Notes: generated by a model from the sequence alone, not told the origin. Counted from the stretch's first letter, positions 8,893 through 17,370 are shown. The stretch is DNA of 64,000 nt from an uncultured Lachnospiraceae bacterium (GCA_910588215.1 CAJUQJ010000003.1:1-64000), one strand, 5' to 3'. Numbers and translations: made by a program.

Positions 8893-9345
8893 TTATTCAT
8901 AATCCGAAATATCCCGATTTGGGACTGGATGCTTAACGATATCTGCCATAGCATTCATATTTGCCAGCACTTTGGGTATATCATTAATAATCGTAACAGA
9001 TGCATTGCCAGGACATTTCCCAAGAAATTTGTCTGAGATAATACCAAGCACCGTTGCCGTCTGCGTTGCATTTGCGCCCTTTAACTTACCTGGAAGTGAT
9101 TCCAGGCATTTATCTATGATTTCTTGCGCCTTTGCTTTCCTGCTATCCATATAGGCAAGCATGTCCTGTGTGTTCTGCTCTTTTTTTTGTTGGCATTTTG
9201 TGGCATTTTCCTTGTCTTCCATAATGATATTCTTGACGGTGTTCCTTGACACTCCATTCATTCTAGCAGTCTCGTTATAGCTGCCACACTCAACATAATC
9301 TGCAATTATTTTCTTTTTCTGCTTATCCGTCAGACGTGCCGCCAT
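8893..9345 (-). CDS. HTH protein resembling a small terminase subunit
   Basis: 150 residues from ATG 9345 (RBS GGGAGG); upstream GTG codons are in frame but less likely. The N-terminus is a homeodomain-like HTH (LTDKQKKKIIADYVECGSYN.., NGVSRNTVKNII) followed by a helical region, the layout of many phage small terminase subunits and transposase-type HTH proteins. It overlaps the preceding HTH gene by 23 bp. If it is a TerS, it could redirect packaging of a helper phage, the hallmark of PICI-type satellites. That step is inference. Confidence 0.45.
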   Translation of the reverse strand: MAARLTDKQKKKIIADYVECGSYNETARMNGVSRNTVKNIIMEDKENATKCQQKKEQNTQDMLAYMDSRKAKAQEIIDKCLESLPGKLKGANATQTATVLGIISDKFLGKCPGNASVTIINDIPKVLANMNAMADIVKHPVPNRDISDYE

Positions 9346-9760
9346 CACCACCACCTCCCCACACTTCCATAGCTGTACTGTTTAGGGCTTCCAGCATAGT
9401 GTCATCCAAATCTTCCTCCGGCTGGTTTTCCTTTATCTGGCTTTCCAACTTGAGGAGTTCAATTTCGAGTCTCTTTTCATCTATTGGCTCTTTCTGTTCA
9501 AGGTACTGCTTCCCAAGCCATATGGCCATTCTGGAATCCTTTTCTGCCAGCCGGAATTGTGATCGGCGTAAGGAAATTTTGCCGTCGCTTCTCTTATTAG
9601 CAAAAACCACCGCAAAACTCTCTTTATAGGTTCTCTTACACCATCGTTCTACCGTATCTTCGCTTACATTGAAAAATCCAGCTATCTCAGCTTTCGTGCA
9701 CTGTAAGGCGCACAGTTTTTCAAACTCGACCTGATCAATTTCTTTCCTTGGTCTTGCCAC
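9323..9760 (-). CDS. HTH protein resembling a terminase small subunit
   Basis: About 145 residues from GTG 9760 (MARPRKEIDQ, RBS GGGGTG); an upstream in-frame start at 9799 is possible. It has an HTH of the TerS type (CTKAEIAGFFNVSEDTVERW), then basic and acidic helices, and ends in a Gly-rich tail. Such RPRKEID..FE.LC...CT..EIA proteins usually sit next to terminase genes in clostridial phages. No large terminase is present here. Confidence 0.5.
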   Translation of the reverse strand: MARPRKEIDQVEFEKLCALQCTKAEIAGFFNVSEDTVERWCKRTYKESFAVVFANKRSDGKISLRRSQFRLAEKDSRMAIWLGKQYLEQKEPIDEKRLEIELLKLESQIKENQPEEDLDDTMLEALNSTAMEVWGGGGDGGTSDG

Positions 9761-10046
9761 GAATACACCCCAATTCCCGTTCCGCATCCCTACTGACACG
9801 CGCTACAAAATCTACATTATCCATACCACAGAAATTCATTAGTTCACCGACCTTCTTTTCATCTTTGTAGTCGTAAGAGGCTCCCGGAAGTTCTATGTAT
9901 TCAGGCGTACTCCTAAAGAATACTGTTACACTGCCATTTCCCTGAATTTTTCCCAGAAGTTCAAGTAGTTCTCTCTCACGCACTGCATATTCATCAAAAT
10001 TCCCAAACCATATATGCGCTTCTATCCTCCATTTTGGTTCTTCCAT
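9735..10046 (-). CDS. Phage hypothetical protein
   Basis: 103 residues starting MEEPKWRIEAHIWFGNFDEY, RBS GGAGGCGTGAA. Strand-rich N-terminus (SVTVFFRSTPEYIEL), C-terminus overlapping the next gene by 26 bp. Not recognised. Confidence 0.5.
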   Translation of the reverse strand: MEEPKWRIEAHIWFGNFDEYAVRERELLELLGKIQGNGSVTVFFRSTPEYIELPGASYDYKDEKKVGELMNFCGMDNVDFVARVSRDAERELGCIRGKTKERN

Positions 10047-10186
10047 TTCACGCCTCCATAACCTTCTTTTCTTTCTTCCCTTACATTATACCTCACCCGC
10101 AGAAGCCATCTGTACCAAGTTTAAGCAGAAAATCCCCTACACTGGAAACGGACAGCATATACCGCCGCCCGCCTTCCCGCTTGCCA

Positions 10187-10288
10187 CTATTTCTTTTTTC
10201 TGGAATAAATGACCGCCGCCGCAATCAGCGCCGCCATCCCCAGCACTACCACCACCGGAACACCGTCAATAAAACCGTGTATATACAT
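10187..10288 (-). CDS. Small single-pass membrane protein
   Basis: A 33-residue frame with an excellent RBS (AAAGGAGTGAAAAAG). One hydrophobic helix (VPVVVVLGMAALIAAAVIY) is followed by SRKKK. Similar tiny membrane proteins are common in phage genomes. Function unknown. Confidence 0.6.
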   Translation of the reverse strand: MYIHGFIDGVPVVVVLGMAALIAAAVIYSRKKK

Positions 10289-10306
10289 CTTTTTCACTCC
10301 TTTCAT

Positions 10307-10582
10307 TTACAAAGTCAATAATCTTATTTTTTCTTCGTCTGGCGTATCAAAAAGTTCAAACAAAGTAAGAAGGTCGCCGTAGGTAAACACATCCATTTTT
10401 TTAAGAGTCCTGTCTTCCGATTTCTCTGGAACACTTAACATGTCGGAAACTCTCGGCTGTGAAATTCCAAGTGCATCTCCTAACTGCTTCTGATTTATTC
10501 CATGGATTTTCATTTGTCCCTGTATCCATCCTTTAAGGTCTAACACTTTGTAGTCCTTCTTTTTAATCGCCACCCTAGGCAT
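10307..10582 (-). CDS. XRE-family regulator
   Basis: 91 residues with a central HTH (MKIHGINQKQLGDALGISQP, then RVSDML), RBS GGAGGG. It resembles the small phage/plasmid regulators with an XRE core in the middle of the protein (HigA-like). No HigB-type toxin lies beside it. It is likely a regulator of the element's later genes. Confidence 0.7.
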   Translation of the reverse strand: MPRVAIKKKDYKVLDLKGWIQGQMKIHGINQKQLGDALGISQPRVSDMLSVPEKSEDRTLKKMDVFTYGDLLTLFELFDTPDEEKIRLLTL

Positions 10583-10594
10583 CCTTAATCCCTC

Positions 10595-10774
10595 CTAATA
10601 TTCAGATTTTCTAGTTTCTTCTGACAGGACGCGCTGCATCCCTGGGAACCCTTTCCCTAACTGAACATAAAGACCGCCAACCGTAAGCGGCCGGAACCGC
10701 ATAACTGTTCTTACTCTTTTTGCACGGCTCCCGTCTGGATACTCACGGACAACCTTATAAATATATTCATCCAT
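10595..10774 (-). CDS. Small hypothetical protein
   Basis: A 59-residue frame starting MDEYIYKVVREYPDGSRAKR with RBS GGGGAGG 7 bp upstream. It is strand-rich and basic, and fits exactly between two other small genes. Not recognised. Confidence 0.6.
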   Translation of the reverse strand: MDEYIYKVVREYPDGSRAKRVRTVMRFRPLTVGGLYVQLGKGFPGMQRVLSEETRKSEY

Positions 10775-10778
10775 CCGA

Positions 10779-10997
10779 TTACCTCCCCGCCGTACCCATA
10801 AAGTTAATGATCATGTATAGCGCTGCAAATCCCATGATCATGGCAAGTGTTCCGACAGCATAATTGAGTAGCGTAACTAACCTTGCATCACTTATAGGTT
10901 GCCTCTCAATCCTCGCCGCCCTGCAGAATTTATCCTTGTCTTTTTCTGCTCCTTTTATGCTGTGGATAACCTCTTTGAATCCTCTTTCGTCCTTCAT
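10779..10997 (-). CDS. Small membrane protein
   Basis: 72 residues from ATG 10997 (AAGGAGG 7 bp upstream). Charged N-terminus (KDERGFKEVIHSIKGAEKDK), then one membrane helix (LAMIMGFAALYMIINFMG). Unknown role. Confidence 0.6.
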   Translation of the reverse strand: MKDERGFKEVIHSIKGAEKDKDKFCRAARIERQPISDARLVTLLNYAVGTLAMIMGFAALYMIINFMGTAGR

Positions 10998-11045
10998 CGT
11001 CAATCCTCCTTATCTTCTGCAAGCACCTCAATAAATGAATAAATT

Positions 11046-11162
11046 TTAGCCGACACTCTCGCTTTCTTTTACATAATCACGAACTGAAATGTAAATAGCT
11101 TTCAGAAACCTTTTGTTGTCGATTTTGTCTAAAAGACTGATAATCAGCTCTTTGTAATTCAT
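11046..11162 (-). CDS. Very small helical protein
   Basis: 38 residues, MNYKELIISLLDKIDNKRFL, then KAIYISVRDYVKES. The start lies just after the stop of the preceding gene, and GGGGGAT lies upstream. The I..IDN..FL..I pattern also occurs in the gene just upstream (11164-11310), so the two look like paralogues of a short mobile-element family. Confidence 0.5.
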   Translation of the reverse strand: MNYKELIISLLDKIDNKRFLKAIYISVRDYVKESESVG

Positions 11163-11163
11163 A

Positions 11164-11310
11164 TCATATCCCCCACTTTCTTTTAAAGGCATCCAGCAGA
11201 TTATTGATAAACCTTAAGAAGTCCATGTTATCAATGTCATTTATTCTGCGAATGATTTTTTCCCGGTATGCCGTTATGGTTTCCCCTGTTTTTGATTCCG
11301 CATTGTTCAT
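11164..11310 (-). CDS. Very small helical protein, paralogue of neighbour
   Basis: 48 residues from ATG 11310 (RBS GGAGGAAC), overlapping the end of the gene at 11307-11822. The C-terminal half (INDIDNMDFLRFINNLLDAF) shares the pattern of the 38-residue gene that follows it. Function unknown. Confidence 0.5.
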   Translation of the reverse strand: MNNAESKTGETITAYREKIIRRINDIDNMDFLRFINNLLDAFKRKWGI

Positions 11311-11822
11311 AATAACTGTTCCTCCCATTCCAGCTTTCCACTTCCCAGCAGATAGCCCATAAAGTAGATGTATGTCTGCTCTGTACTCCATTCCTTAAAC
11401 TTGAAATGTCCTTTATCTGCTAAATGTGACATAGCTTTCAGCAGTTCATCACAATAAGGGATTGACGGTTTATTCATGGCTTTTTCGATAATCGGGAAAT
11501 ACTCCTGCGCTATCTGTTCAGCAACTTTCTCACGCCCCTTTTTCAAGTATTCGCTGTGTGCCTCATGAATCTCGTTATACACCGCCCAGCCATACTTTTT
11601 GTAAATACTGTCCATAGTCCTGTTATTGATGAATTTCTTGTCACTTTCAATTAGCGATATGAACCGCACAACCTCTTTTTCCGGCAGATTGTTATAATAA
11701 AGCGTGTCTTTGTTGCTCCATATTGCAAGTCGGTACTCTGCTACTGTAATCTTTTCACGATATAGAACGTGCATCTGCATAGCGTCCGGCAGTTCATCAA
11801 ATGTGCATTTTTTAATAATCAT
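11307..11822 (-). CDS. Hypothetical phage protein
   Basis: About 171 residues, ATG at 11822 with GAGAGG 8 bp upstream. All-helical, tyrosine-rich (NRTMDSIYKKYGWAVYNEIH). No recognised domain. It sits in the early block after the VapE helicase. Confidence 0.55.
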   Translation of the reverse strand: MIIKKCTFDELPDAMQMHVLYREKITVAEYRLAIWSNKDTLYYNNLPEKEVVRFISLIESDKKFINNRTMDSIYKKYGWAVYNEIHEAHSEYLKKGREKVAEQIAQEYFPIIEKAMNKPSIPYCDELLKAMSHLADKGHFKFKEWSTEQTYIYFMGYLLGSGKLEWEEQLL

Positions 11823-11936
11823 TGTCATTTCCTCTCTTTACTCCGGGCAGAGGGAATGTTATACTACCCACATACCCTAATTTGCGTAGTTTTCGGGTTA
11901 CCTGCCCTGTTGGTATTGGCGTACCTATGGGGCTTT

Positions 11937-12113
11937 TTAATTTGTATAAACATCTCCCGAAATGCAGAGATAACGGCTCTTGCCGTTCTGGCTCACCGAT
12001 ATGCAGCCGTCAATATTCTTGTCCAGGCTGTCAAGCGATACGGCTATCTCTGATAAGCTGCTGTTGATTCCTTCCAGTGCATCCACCAGACGGGTTAATA
12101 ATTCTTCGTTCAT
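11937..12113 (-). CDS. Small hypothetical protein
   Basis: A 58-residue frame with AAAGGAG before ATG 12113. The N-terminal helix (LLTRLVDALEGINSSLSEIA) has a heptad pattern, followed by SLDSLDKNIDGCISV. It resembles short coiled-coil proteins common in phages. The role is unknown. Confidence 0.6.
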   Translation of the reverse strand: MNEELLTRLVDALEGINSSLSEIAVSLDSLDKNIDGCISVSQNGKSRYLCISGDVYTN

Positions 12114-12284
12114 GCGTTCTCCTTTCCTGTCAACAATGTCAACAAACTTTTCTCCAACAAACTATTCTTATATGTATTCACTCTATTTTCTTCTTATTTT
12201 TCTTTTCTTTACTATCCACCGTTGACTGTTGACAAATAGAAAAATATATTGAATTTTCAAGGCTTTAGTATGTCAACAATGCTG

Positions 12285-13610
12285 TCAACGACATTGCTTA
12301 AACGGCAAATCACACTCCATATCATCCATGCTTATTTGAATAAATCCATCTGTTGACGAATCAGTGTTGACAATTTTATCCCATGCACGCTGATTCCCAT
12401 ATACATTAAATCTAATTTGCATACTCTTTGTCGGGTGCTTCTCCCATCCAGTAATTGACTTATTCATTATGGTGCTAATCTCCCTTAATTCCCAAGGCTT
12501 CGGCTCTTGGTATTCATTCCCCAAGGCTTCCCTGTATATCATTATGGAACATACAGAATCATACTTGCAGTTATCAAGCCAGTTTTGGATTATGCCGACT
12601 TTTGGGTCTTCCGGGGTAAATGACTGCTGCATTTCTGACAACACATTTCTCAAATCCTTTGGGAATATCAAGGAATATTCCTTGCTTCTGTAAATCTCCA
12701 TGGCTTCGGCCCATGCCTGTTCTATGAACGCCCTTGTCTCTGCTTCATTTTCCAACGGATGGACTTCTGCCGCTTTCATATTGGTAAGAACGGGTATAAA
12801 ACGCCTGTTTCCAGTCTTGTCATTTGGTAGAAAATCAAGGTTATTTGTTGTTCCAATAAAAATACACTGCCGGGGGAAATCGTGGGGATATTTGTCATAA
12901 GGGACTTTGTAGGTATCTTTCTGACGGCTCAAAAATGCCTTTATTGCTTCAACCGTCTTTGTATTGGCAGTAGCAAGCATTTCTGAAAACTCAATAATCC
13001 AATGCCCCTGTAACTTACGGTACACATTTTCATCATCCAGATTCTTTATATCATCTGTGAACCATTCATCTTTACACGCCAGCAACCTTGCAATCGTAGA
13101 CTTCCCACCACCCTGTTCATCTTCCACAAGACACAGCATGGTTTCAAATTTCACGCTTGGGTTATGCACCCTTTCGATGGCTCCGATCATAGTCAGTTTC
13201 ATAGCCTGTGTTGTATAATCTGACTTTTCCGCTCCAAGGTATTTTGGAAGCAGATTCTCGATATACTTCTCTCCATCCCATTTCAGGCTTGCCAGATATT
13301 CCCGTACAGGATGGTAAGAACGCTGGTGTGCGATAATATCAACTGCCCGTGGGATATTCTTTTCATGTGCCAGTCCGTAAGTTGTTTCCAAGTACAGCCG
13401 GATATTATTCACATCATTATCGGATATCGTTACAGAAGATTGCTTCCACCATGCCCCGTACACTTCCACCATGTCCGTCATTTCATTGTAACGGAACATT
13501 TCTTTCAGACGTTCATCATAGTGAATCGCTTTTACACAATTTCCAATCGACTGGATCACTTTTCCCTTTTCATTCACTGAAAGTCCAATATCTGTGATAG
13601 TTCCTTCCAC
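12285..13610 (-). CDS. VapE/VirE-type P-loop helicase
   Basis: 441 residues. Virulence-associated E family ATPase with Walker A around K170 (EDEQGGGKST), Walker B-like segment HWIIEFSEM, and the downstream IFIGTTNNLDFLPND.. GNRRF motif (sensor/arginine finger) diagnostic of this family. Such proteins act as replicative helicase/initiators in phages and are common in phage satellites. Start GTG 13610 lacks a clear RBS; another GTG at 13577 overlaps the previous stop (GTGA) and is an alternative. No separate primase gene is visible. Confidence 0.88.
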   Translation of the reverse strand: MEGTITDIGLSVNEKGKVIQSIGNCVKAIHYDERLKEMFRYNEMTDMVEVYGAWWKQSSVTISDNDVNNIRLYLETTYGLAHEKNIPRAVDIIAHQRSYHPVREYLASLKWDGEKYIENLLPKYLGAEKSDYTTQAMKLTMIGAIERVHNPSVKFETMLCLVEDEQGGGKSTIARLLACKDEWFTDDIKNLDDENVYRKLQGHWIIEFSEMLATANTKTVEAIKAFLSRQKDTYKVPYDKYPHDFPRQCIFIGTTNNLDFLPNDKTGNRRFIPVLTNMKAAEVHPLENEAETRAFIEQAWAEAMEIYRSKEYSLIFPKDLRNVLSEMQQSFTPEDPKVGIIQNWLDNCKYDSVCSIMIYREALGNEYQEPKPWELREISTIMNKSITGWEKHPTKSMQIRFNVYGNQRAWDKIVNTDSSTDGFIQISMDDMECDLPFKQCR

Positions 13611-13936
13611 TTCTGGCTTCTGTTCATTTCTTGCTTCCGTCTTTTCTCACCTTCTTTCTGTCTTTTCTCCCATTGCTTTTCACATTCCAACCTGTACCAA
13701 TGCGCCACTTCCTTTAATTCGGCATTATGAGCCGTTTCATACTCATTTACCCAATCGTCATAATACTGCCTTGCCTTTGAACATCCTGCCGCTTCTAATG
13801 CTGCTATAGCCTGGTCGGCAAACCCAGGATAATCCAATTCAAAAGAATAGATTCTCTTTAAAAATTCCTTTGGTATTGACTCCATATCCGGCCGGATAAG
13901 AGCGAGCAATGATTCTCTATTCGGCGTGCATTCCAT
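13574..13936 (-). CDS. Hypothetical protein before VapE
   Basis: 120 residues from ATG 13936 (TGAGG upstream). It starts MECTPNRESLLALIRPDMES and its C-terminus is very charged (EKQWEKRQKEGEKRRKQEMN). It overlaps the genes on both sides. It may be an accessory replication protein, on position alone. Confidence 0.5.
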   Translation of the reverse strand: MECTPNRESLLALIRPDMESIPKEFLKRIYSFELDYPGFADQAIAALEAAGCSKARQYYDDWVNEYETAHNAELKEVAHWYRLECEKQWEKRQKEGEKRRKQEMNRSQKWKELSQILDFQ

Positions 13937-14099
13937 AAAGTTTTTCCTCAAAATATGCCGTTGGTACCTTGCCGGGAATCGTAATAAAGCCACGCTCTGA
14001 TAATTCAGAGTTTAATTGTCGAATTATAGCGTAACTTTTCGATTCACTCACTTCCAGCACTGCCATAACATCCCGGACATTCATAATCTGCTTTGCCAT
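13917..14099 (-). CDS. Excisionase-like small HTH protein
   Basis: 60 residues, MAKQIMNVRDVMAVLEVSES, then KSYAIIRQLNSELSERGF. This is a winged-HTH of the excisionase/AlpA type, found widely in clostridial mobile elements. RBS AAAGGAG. It may direct excision or regulate early genes. It is unusual for an excisionase to be divergent from, and distant from, the integrase. Confidence 0.6.
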   Translation of the reverse strand: MAKQIMNVRDVMAVLEVSESKSYAIIRQLNSELSERGFITIPGKVPTAYFEEKLYGMHAE

Positions 14100-14116
14100 C
14101 TGCCGCCGCTCCTTTC

Positions 14117-14350
14117 CTAATCAATCTGCTTCACATACTCCTGTGAAATCATGAGCGGCGTTGAATCCTCCGTGCAGATAGGGTTGTAAATCACATCAAC
14201 ACCAATAGTTACATTGTCAATTGTCCGTTCCAATTCCAGCATCATGCCGCTATCCTCTTCATTGATTCCTGTGAGAACCTCCGCTACTGTGAATCCCTCT
14301 AATAACTTCTCATTTACCTCTGCATAATCTCTGAATACTTTCTTTGCCAT
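14117..14350 (-). CDS. Hypothetical early protein
   Basis: 77 residues with RBS AAGGAG. Acidic, mixed alpha/beta (EVLTGINEEDSGMMLELERT). Not recognised. Second gene of the leftward early operon. Confidence 0.55.
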   Translation of the reverse strand: MAKKVFRDYAEVNEKLLEGFTVAEVLTGINEEDSGMMLELERTIDNVTIGVDVIYNPICTEDSTPLMISQEYVKQID

Positions 14351-14368
14351 TGTCTGTTTTCTCCTTTC

Positions 14369-14563
14369 TTAGTCCTCTAAAATTTCAGTTACATCACATT
14401 CAAGAGCGTCTGCTAATCTTCCAGCAGATACAACAGATACTTCCCTTTGGTTAAGAATGACGTTCATCCTCGCCCGGCTTACTCCATAGGCTTCTGCCAA
14501 ATCTGCCACGCTCTTTTTCTTTCTTGCCCGGCAGATATCAACCTTATCTCTGCTGATTCTCAT
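14369..14563 (-). CDS. Cro-like XRE regulator
   Basis: 64 residues, a bare XRE HTH (SVADLAEAYGVSRARMNVIL; C-terminus ALECDVTEILED). RBS AAAGGAGG. It is the first gene leftward from the divergent regulatory region facing the CI-like repressor, the usual Cro position. Confidence 0.8.
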   Translation of the reverse strand: MRISRDKVDICRARKKKSVADLAEAYGVSRARMNVILNQREVSVVSAGRLADALECDVTEILED

Positions 14564-14581
14564 TGGTTTTCCTCCTTTCTA

Positions 14582-14633
14582 ACACCGATACGGTGTTTTT
14601 GATATTGCAATTTTAACACCTGTATGCTATAAT
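14582..14633 (+). promoter_or_regulatory. CI/Cro operator and repressor promoter
   Basis: ACACCGATACGGTGT (14582-14596) is a perfect dyad. The rightward promoter for the repressor is TTGCAA (14605-14610), 17 bp, TATAAT (14628-14633). A degenerate operator half (ACACCTGTATGCT) lies within its spacer, so the repressor can plausibly control itself as well as the leftward early genes. Confidence 0.75.
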
Positions 14634-14699
14634 GTCAATATGATATTGAAAATTCTACACCATTTTGCTATTATTATTTGCAAAGGGGGGGGATTTATC

Positions 14700-15464
14700 A
14701 TGTCTCACTTCGCAAACGGTTTGAAGCAATTAAGAATCGAACGTGGACTAACTCAATCCGCACTTGCAAAAGAACTTCATGTAACCCAAAATGCTGTCTT
14801 TAACTGGGAGAATGAAAAGCGAGAACCAAATTTAGATATGATACGAAAAATAGCCGAATACTTCAATACATCATTAGTATATCTTATAGATGGAAAAGAA
14901 GAATTTAAGGTTGCTCCAAAATTTACCGCCTATGATGAAAACGGTAATGAAATAAAAGACAGGCCTATCAAATTCACAGATGCCAGTACGTCCATTCAAG
15001 AAGAACAGGCACGAGAGAAAATTTATAATTTATTCAATTCTATATTTGATGAAGAAACACTTAGCCAAGGTCGAGAGAAAATCGCCATTCAACTAGGAGA
15101 AATATTATCTTCATATAGTACTTTAAATGAAATTGGAAGAAAAGCAGCCGTTGAGAGCATTAAAGGGTTATGTTATTCCAACGCCATGACCGAATCACGT
15201 CTTGATACTATCTATTTTAATCGAATAAGAAATAAAATAGAAAACGGAGAGTATTTAACACCAGATGAAATTGAATGGAAATATGCTTATTTGGAAAAAT
15301 CATTAAAGACAATAGGTGATGACTTTGGTATCTTCTATACTATGCTAAATAGAGAAGGACAGGAACAGGCTTATATAAAAATAAACCAAGCACTAGATCA
15401 AATAATAGAACTCTCCAAAATGCCAGAATACCAAAAGAAGCCAGACGCACCACCCCAAGACTAG
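14700..15464 (+). CDS. CI-like XRE repressor
   Basis: 254 residues from ATG 14700 (long G-run RBS). N-terminal HTH (LRIERGLTQSALAKELHVTQ, then NAVFNWENEKREP) and a helical C-terminal half. I see no S24 peptidase Ser/Lys pair, so induction is probably not by RecA-driven self-cleavage. A satellite-type derepressor or partner protein is possible. It is divergent from the Cro-like gene and shares the operator. Confidence 0.8.
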   Translation: MSHFANGLKQLRIERGLTQSALAKELHVTQNAVFNWENEKREPNLDMIRKIAEYFNTSLVYLIDGKEEFKVAPKFTAYDENGNEIKDRPIKFTDASTSIQEEQAREKIYNLFNSIFDEETLSQGREKIAIQLGEILSSYSTLNEIGRKAAVESIKGLCYSNAMTESRLDTIYFNRIRNKIENGEYLTPDEIEWKYAYLEKSLKTIGDDFGIFYTMLNREGQEQAYIKINQALDQIIELSKMPEYQKKPDAPPQD

Positions 15465-15890
15465 CCAAGCCACTTTTGGCTTCGGGTCTGTCCGAACGGA
15501 CAATCCAAAACTGGTGCATCTAATCAGAGGCAGGGGAGCCGGTAATTATGGGGCATGGGGCCTTAAATCAGGGCGTCTCCAAAATAGAGATACCTGGTAA
15601 AAGCCAAATGGCTCTAACCACGGACAAATGGCTGTCGTTGGCTCCATTCGCCCCATTCAGACGTTTTGTGCATCCATTGATAGAATTACCATCAATAGCC
15701 ATTACGCCCGTATATGGGCGGCTGGGAGCCGCACAGGACACTTTCTACATTTCAAATGAAGAAAGTAGGGTATATTGCCACTGTTGGATATGTTCTGCAA
15801 GGTTCCGTTTTAAACGCGACCTGTTTTCCGATTTCAAATCGGGAAATTACCGCACCATGACAATATAATAGGCTTACCAGGGAAGCCGAT
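15465..15890. other. Palindrome-rich non-coding region before the toxin gene
   Basis: 426 bp with many short dyads: AGCCAA..TTGGCT just after the repressor stop, GTCCGAACGGAC, GCCCGTATATGGGC (near 15707), CTTTC..GAAAG, and CCGATTTCAAATCGG (near 15827). A 106-codon open frame crosses it, but it lacks an RBS and protein-like composition. A TATAAT at 15864-15869 may be the -10 of the toxin promoter, with a poor -35. The region looks like structured RNA or a protein-binding region. Confidence 0.45.
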
Positions 15891-15940
15891 AGGGTGTGAA
15901 TACCTCCGTTCCGAGCCTTGAACGGAAGGAGGCGTTTTCT

Positions 15941-16027
15941 ATGAGTACATACGAAGAATTCATGGTATTGCTTACTTTTGGAATACTTATAGTTGCAATT
16001 TTGGAATATGTCAACCATAAAAAATAG
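15941..16027 (+). CDS. Holin-like type I toxin
   Basis: 28 residues: MSTYEEFMVLLTFGILIVAI, then LEYVNHKK. This is the single membrane helix plus basic tail of the small holin-like toxin family (TxpA/BsrG-like type I toxins). The Shine-Dalgarno sequence (GGAAGGAGG) is paired with an upstream CCTCCGTTC in a hairpin at 15903-15932, a usual translational block in these systems. It is too short for standard gene callers. Confidence 0.8.
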   Translation: MSTYEEFMVLLTFGILIVAILEYVNHKK

Positions 16028-16120
16028 CACCCCCGCTCTAGCAAAGTAAAGGTGCTATTTTTCACTAATATTTTCGCCGGAAACGGATAGGTGTGAACTA
16101 TCGTATCGACTTCCTTGTTA
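16022..16120 (-). ncRNA. Antisense antitoxin RNA of the type I system
   Basis: A strong minus-strand promoter lies downstream of the toxin: TTGCAA (16154-16149), 17 bp, TATAAT (16131-16126). A transcript from about 16120 would run into the toxin's 3' end and stop at the shared hairpin AGCACC..GGTGCT, which has T-runs on both strands. This convergent, 3'-overlapping layout matches txpA/ratA-type pairs. Confidence 0.65.
16025..16061. terminator. Bidirectional terminator between toxin and antitoxin RNA
   Basis: AGCACC pairs with GGTGCT, followed by ATTTTT on the plus strand and ATTTTTTATGG on the minus strand. Confidence 0.7.
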
Positions 16121-16299
16121 AGCATATTATACACAATCCGGGCATGAATTGCAACCAGAAAATGAAAAGACCCCGGTACGCCAATACCGGAGCCTTTCAG
16201 ATAGATACCATAAGGGATTATGATATACCACATTCGCAAAATCAGTATATCACAGTCCTTTATAAAATGCACCCATTTTTAAGAAAGGACTGATTTTTT

Positions 16300-17370
16300 A
16301 TGCCGGCATATTATGATGAATCAACCAAAACATGGTTCTGTAAATTCTATTACACGGATTACACAGGAGCAAAGAAACAGAAAAAGAAACGTGGCTTTAA
16401 ACTCCAACGAGAAGCTAAAGAGTGGGAACGAAATTTTCTTGAAACACAGCAGGCCGACCTATCCATGAGTTTTGAGAACTTTGTAGCGATATACAATGAG
16501 GATATGAAGCACAGGCTCCGGGAACACACCTTTATCCAGAAGCAGTATGTGATCAACAAGAAGCTACTCCCATTCTTTGGGAAGATGGCAGTATCAGAGA
16601 TTACCCCGGCACACGTCCGCAAATGGCAGAACGACCTGATTGCCTACCGTGACGATAAAGGAAACCCATATTCAGCAACATACCTCCGCACCATAAATAA
16701 CCAGCTTGCGGCCATTATGAATTATGCCGTCCGCTATTACAACTTAAAAGACAACCCCTGCCGCAAAGCCGGTACCATAGGAAAAGACCATGCGGACGAA
16801 ATGAACTTCTGGACTACGGAAGAATTTAAGATATTCTTAGAAAAAATTTCTGATAAGCCGCCAGCACGTGCCGGATTTCTTACCCTGTATTATACAGGTC
16901 TGCGAATCGGGGAACTGCTTGCCTTGGAATATGGCGATATCGACTTTGAAAACTACACACTGACAGTCAGCAAGTCATACCAGCACCTAAATGGAAAAGA
17001 CGTTATTACGCCGCCCAAAACGCCTAAGAGCATCCGTACCGTATCTATCCCGGAATTTCTACGGGATGAACTAAAAAGCTATACAGAACGGCTCTACGGC
17101 ATCCACAAGCACGACCGTATTTTCCCTTATACGAAACATTTCTTTGAGCATGAAATGATACGAGGGACAAAAGACGGACAGGTGAAGCGTATCCGTCTCC
17201 ATGACATTCGGCACTCACACGCCAGCCTTTTGATTGAACTTGGGTTCTCCCCTCTGGCCGTTGCTGACCGCTTAGGGCATGAGAAAGTAGAAACCACTCT
17301 AAACACATATTCTCACCTGTTCCCACATAAGCGTGATGAAGTGGCAGAAAAGCTTCAAAAATTAAAATAG
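16300..17370 (+). CDS. int: Tyrosine recombinase (integrase)
   Basis: 356 residues, complete. N-terminal arm-binding domain (residues 1-45, WFCKFYYTDYTGAKKQKKKR), a SAM-like core-binding domain (about 55-150) and a catalytic domain with Arg202 (TGLRIGEL), His301-x-x-Arg304 (LHDIRHSH), His327 (LGHEKV) and nucleophile Tyr337 (NTYSHLFP). It resembles Tn916/phage-type integrases. It lies at the element's edge, its stop codon overlaps the right arm repeats, and attR is 78 bp downstream in the 3' end of guaA1. RBS AAGAAAGGACTG. Confidence 0.95.
   Translation: MPAYYDESTKTWFCKFYYTDYTGAKKQKKKRGFKLQREAKEWERNFLETQQADLSMSFENFVAIYNEDMKHRLREHTFIQKQYVINKKLLPFFGKMAVSEITPAHVRKWQNDLIAYRDDKGNPYSATYLRTINNQLAAIMNYAVRYYNLKDNPCRKAGTIGKDHADEMNFWTTEEFKIFLEKISDKPPARAGFLTLYYTGLRIGELLALEYGDIDFENYTLTVSKSYQHLNGKDVITPPKTPKSIRTVSIPEFLRDELKSYTERLYGIHKHDRIFPYTKHFFEHEMIRGTKDGQVKRIRLHDIRHSHASLLIELGFSPLAVADRLGHEKVETTLNTYSHLFPHKRDEVAEKLQKLK

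Noticed and set aside
15548..15868. 106-codon open frame before the holin-like toxin
   Set aside because: No RBS, unusual composition and made of palindromic segments; more likely non-coding or structured sequence.
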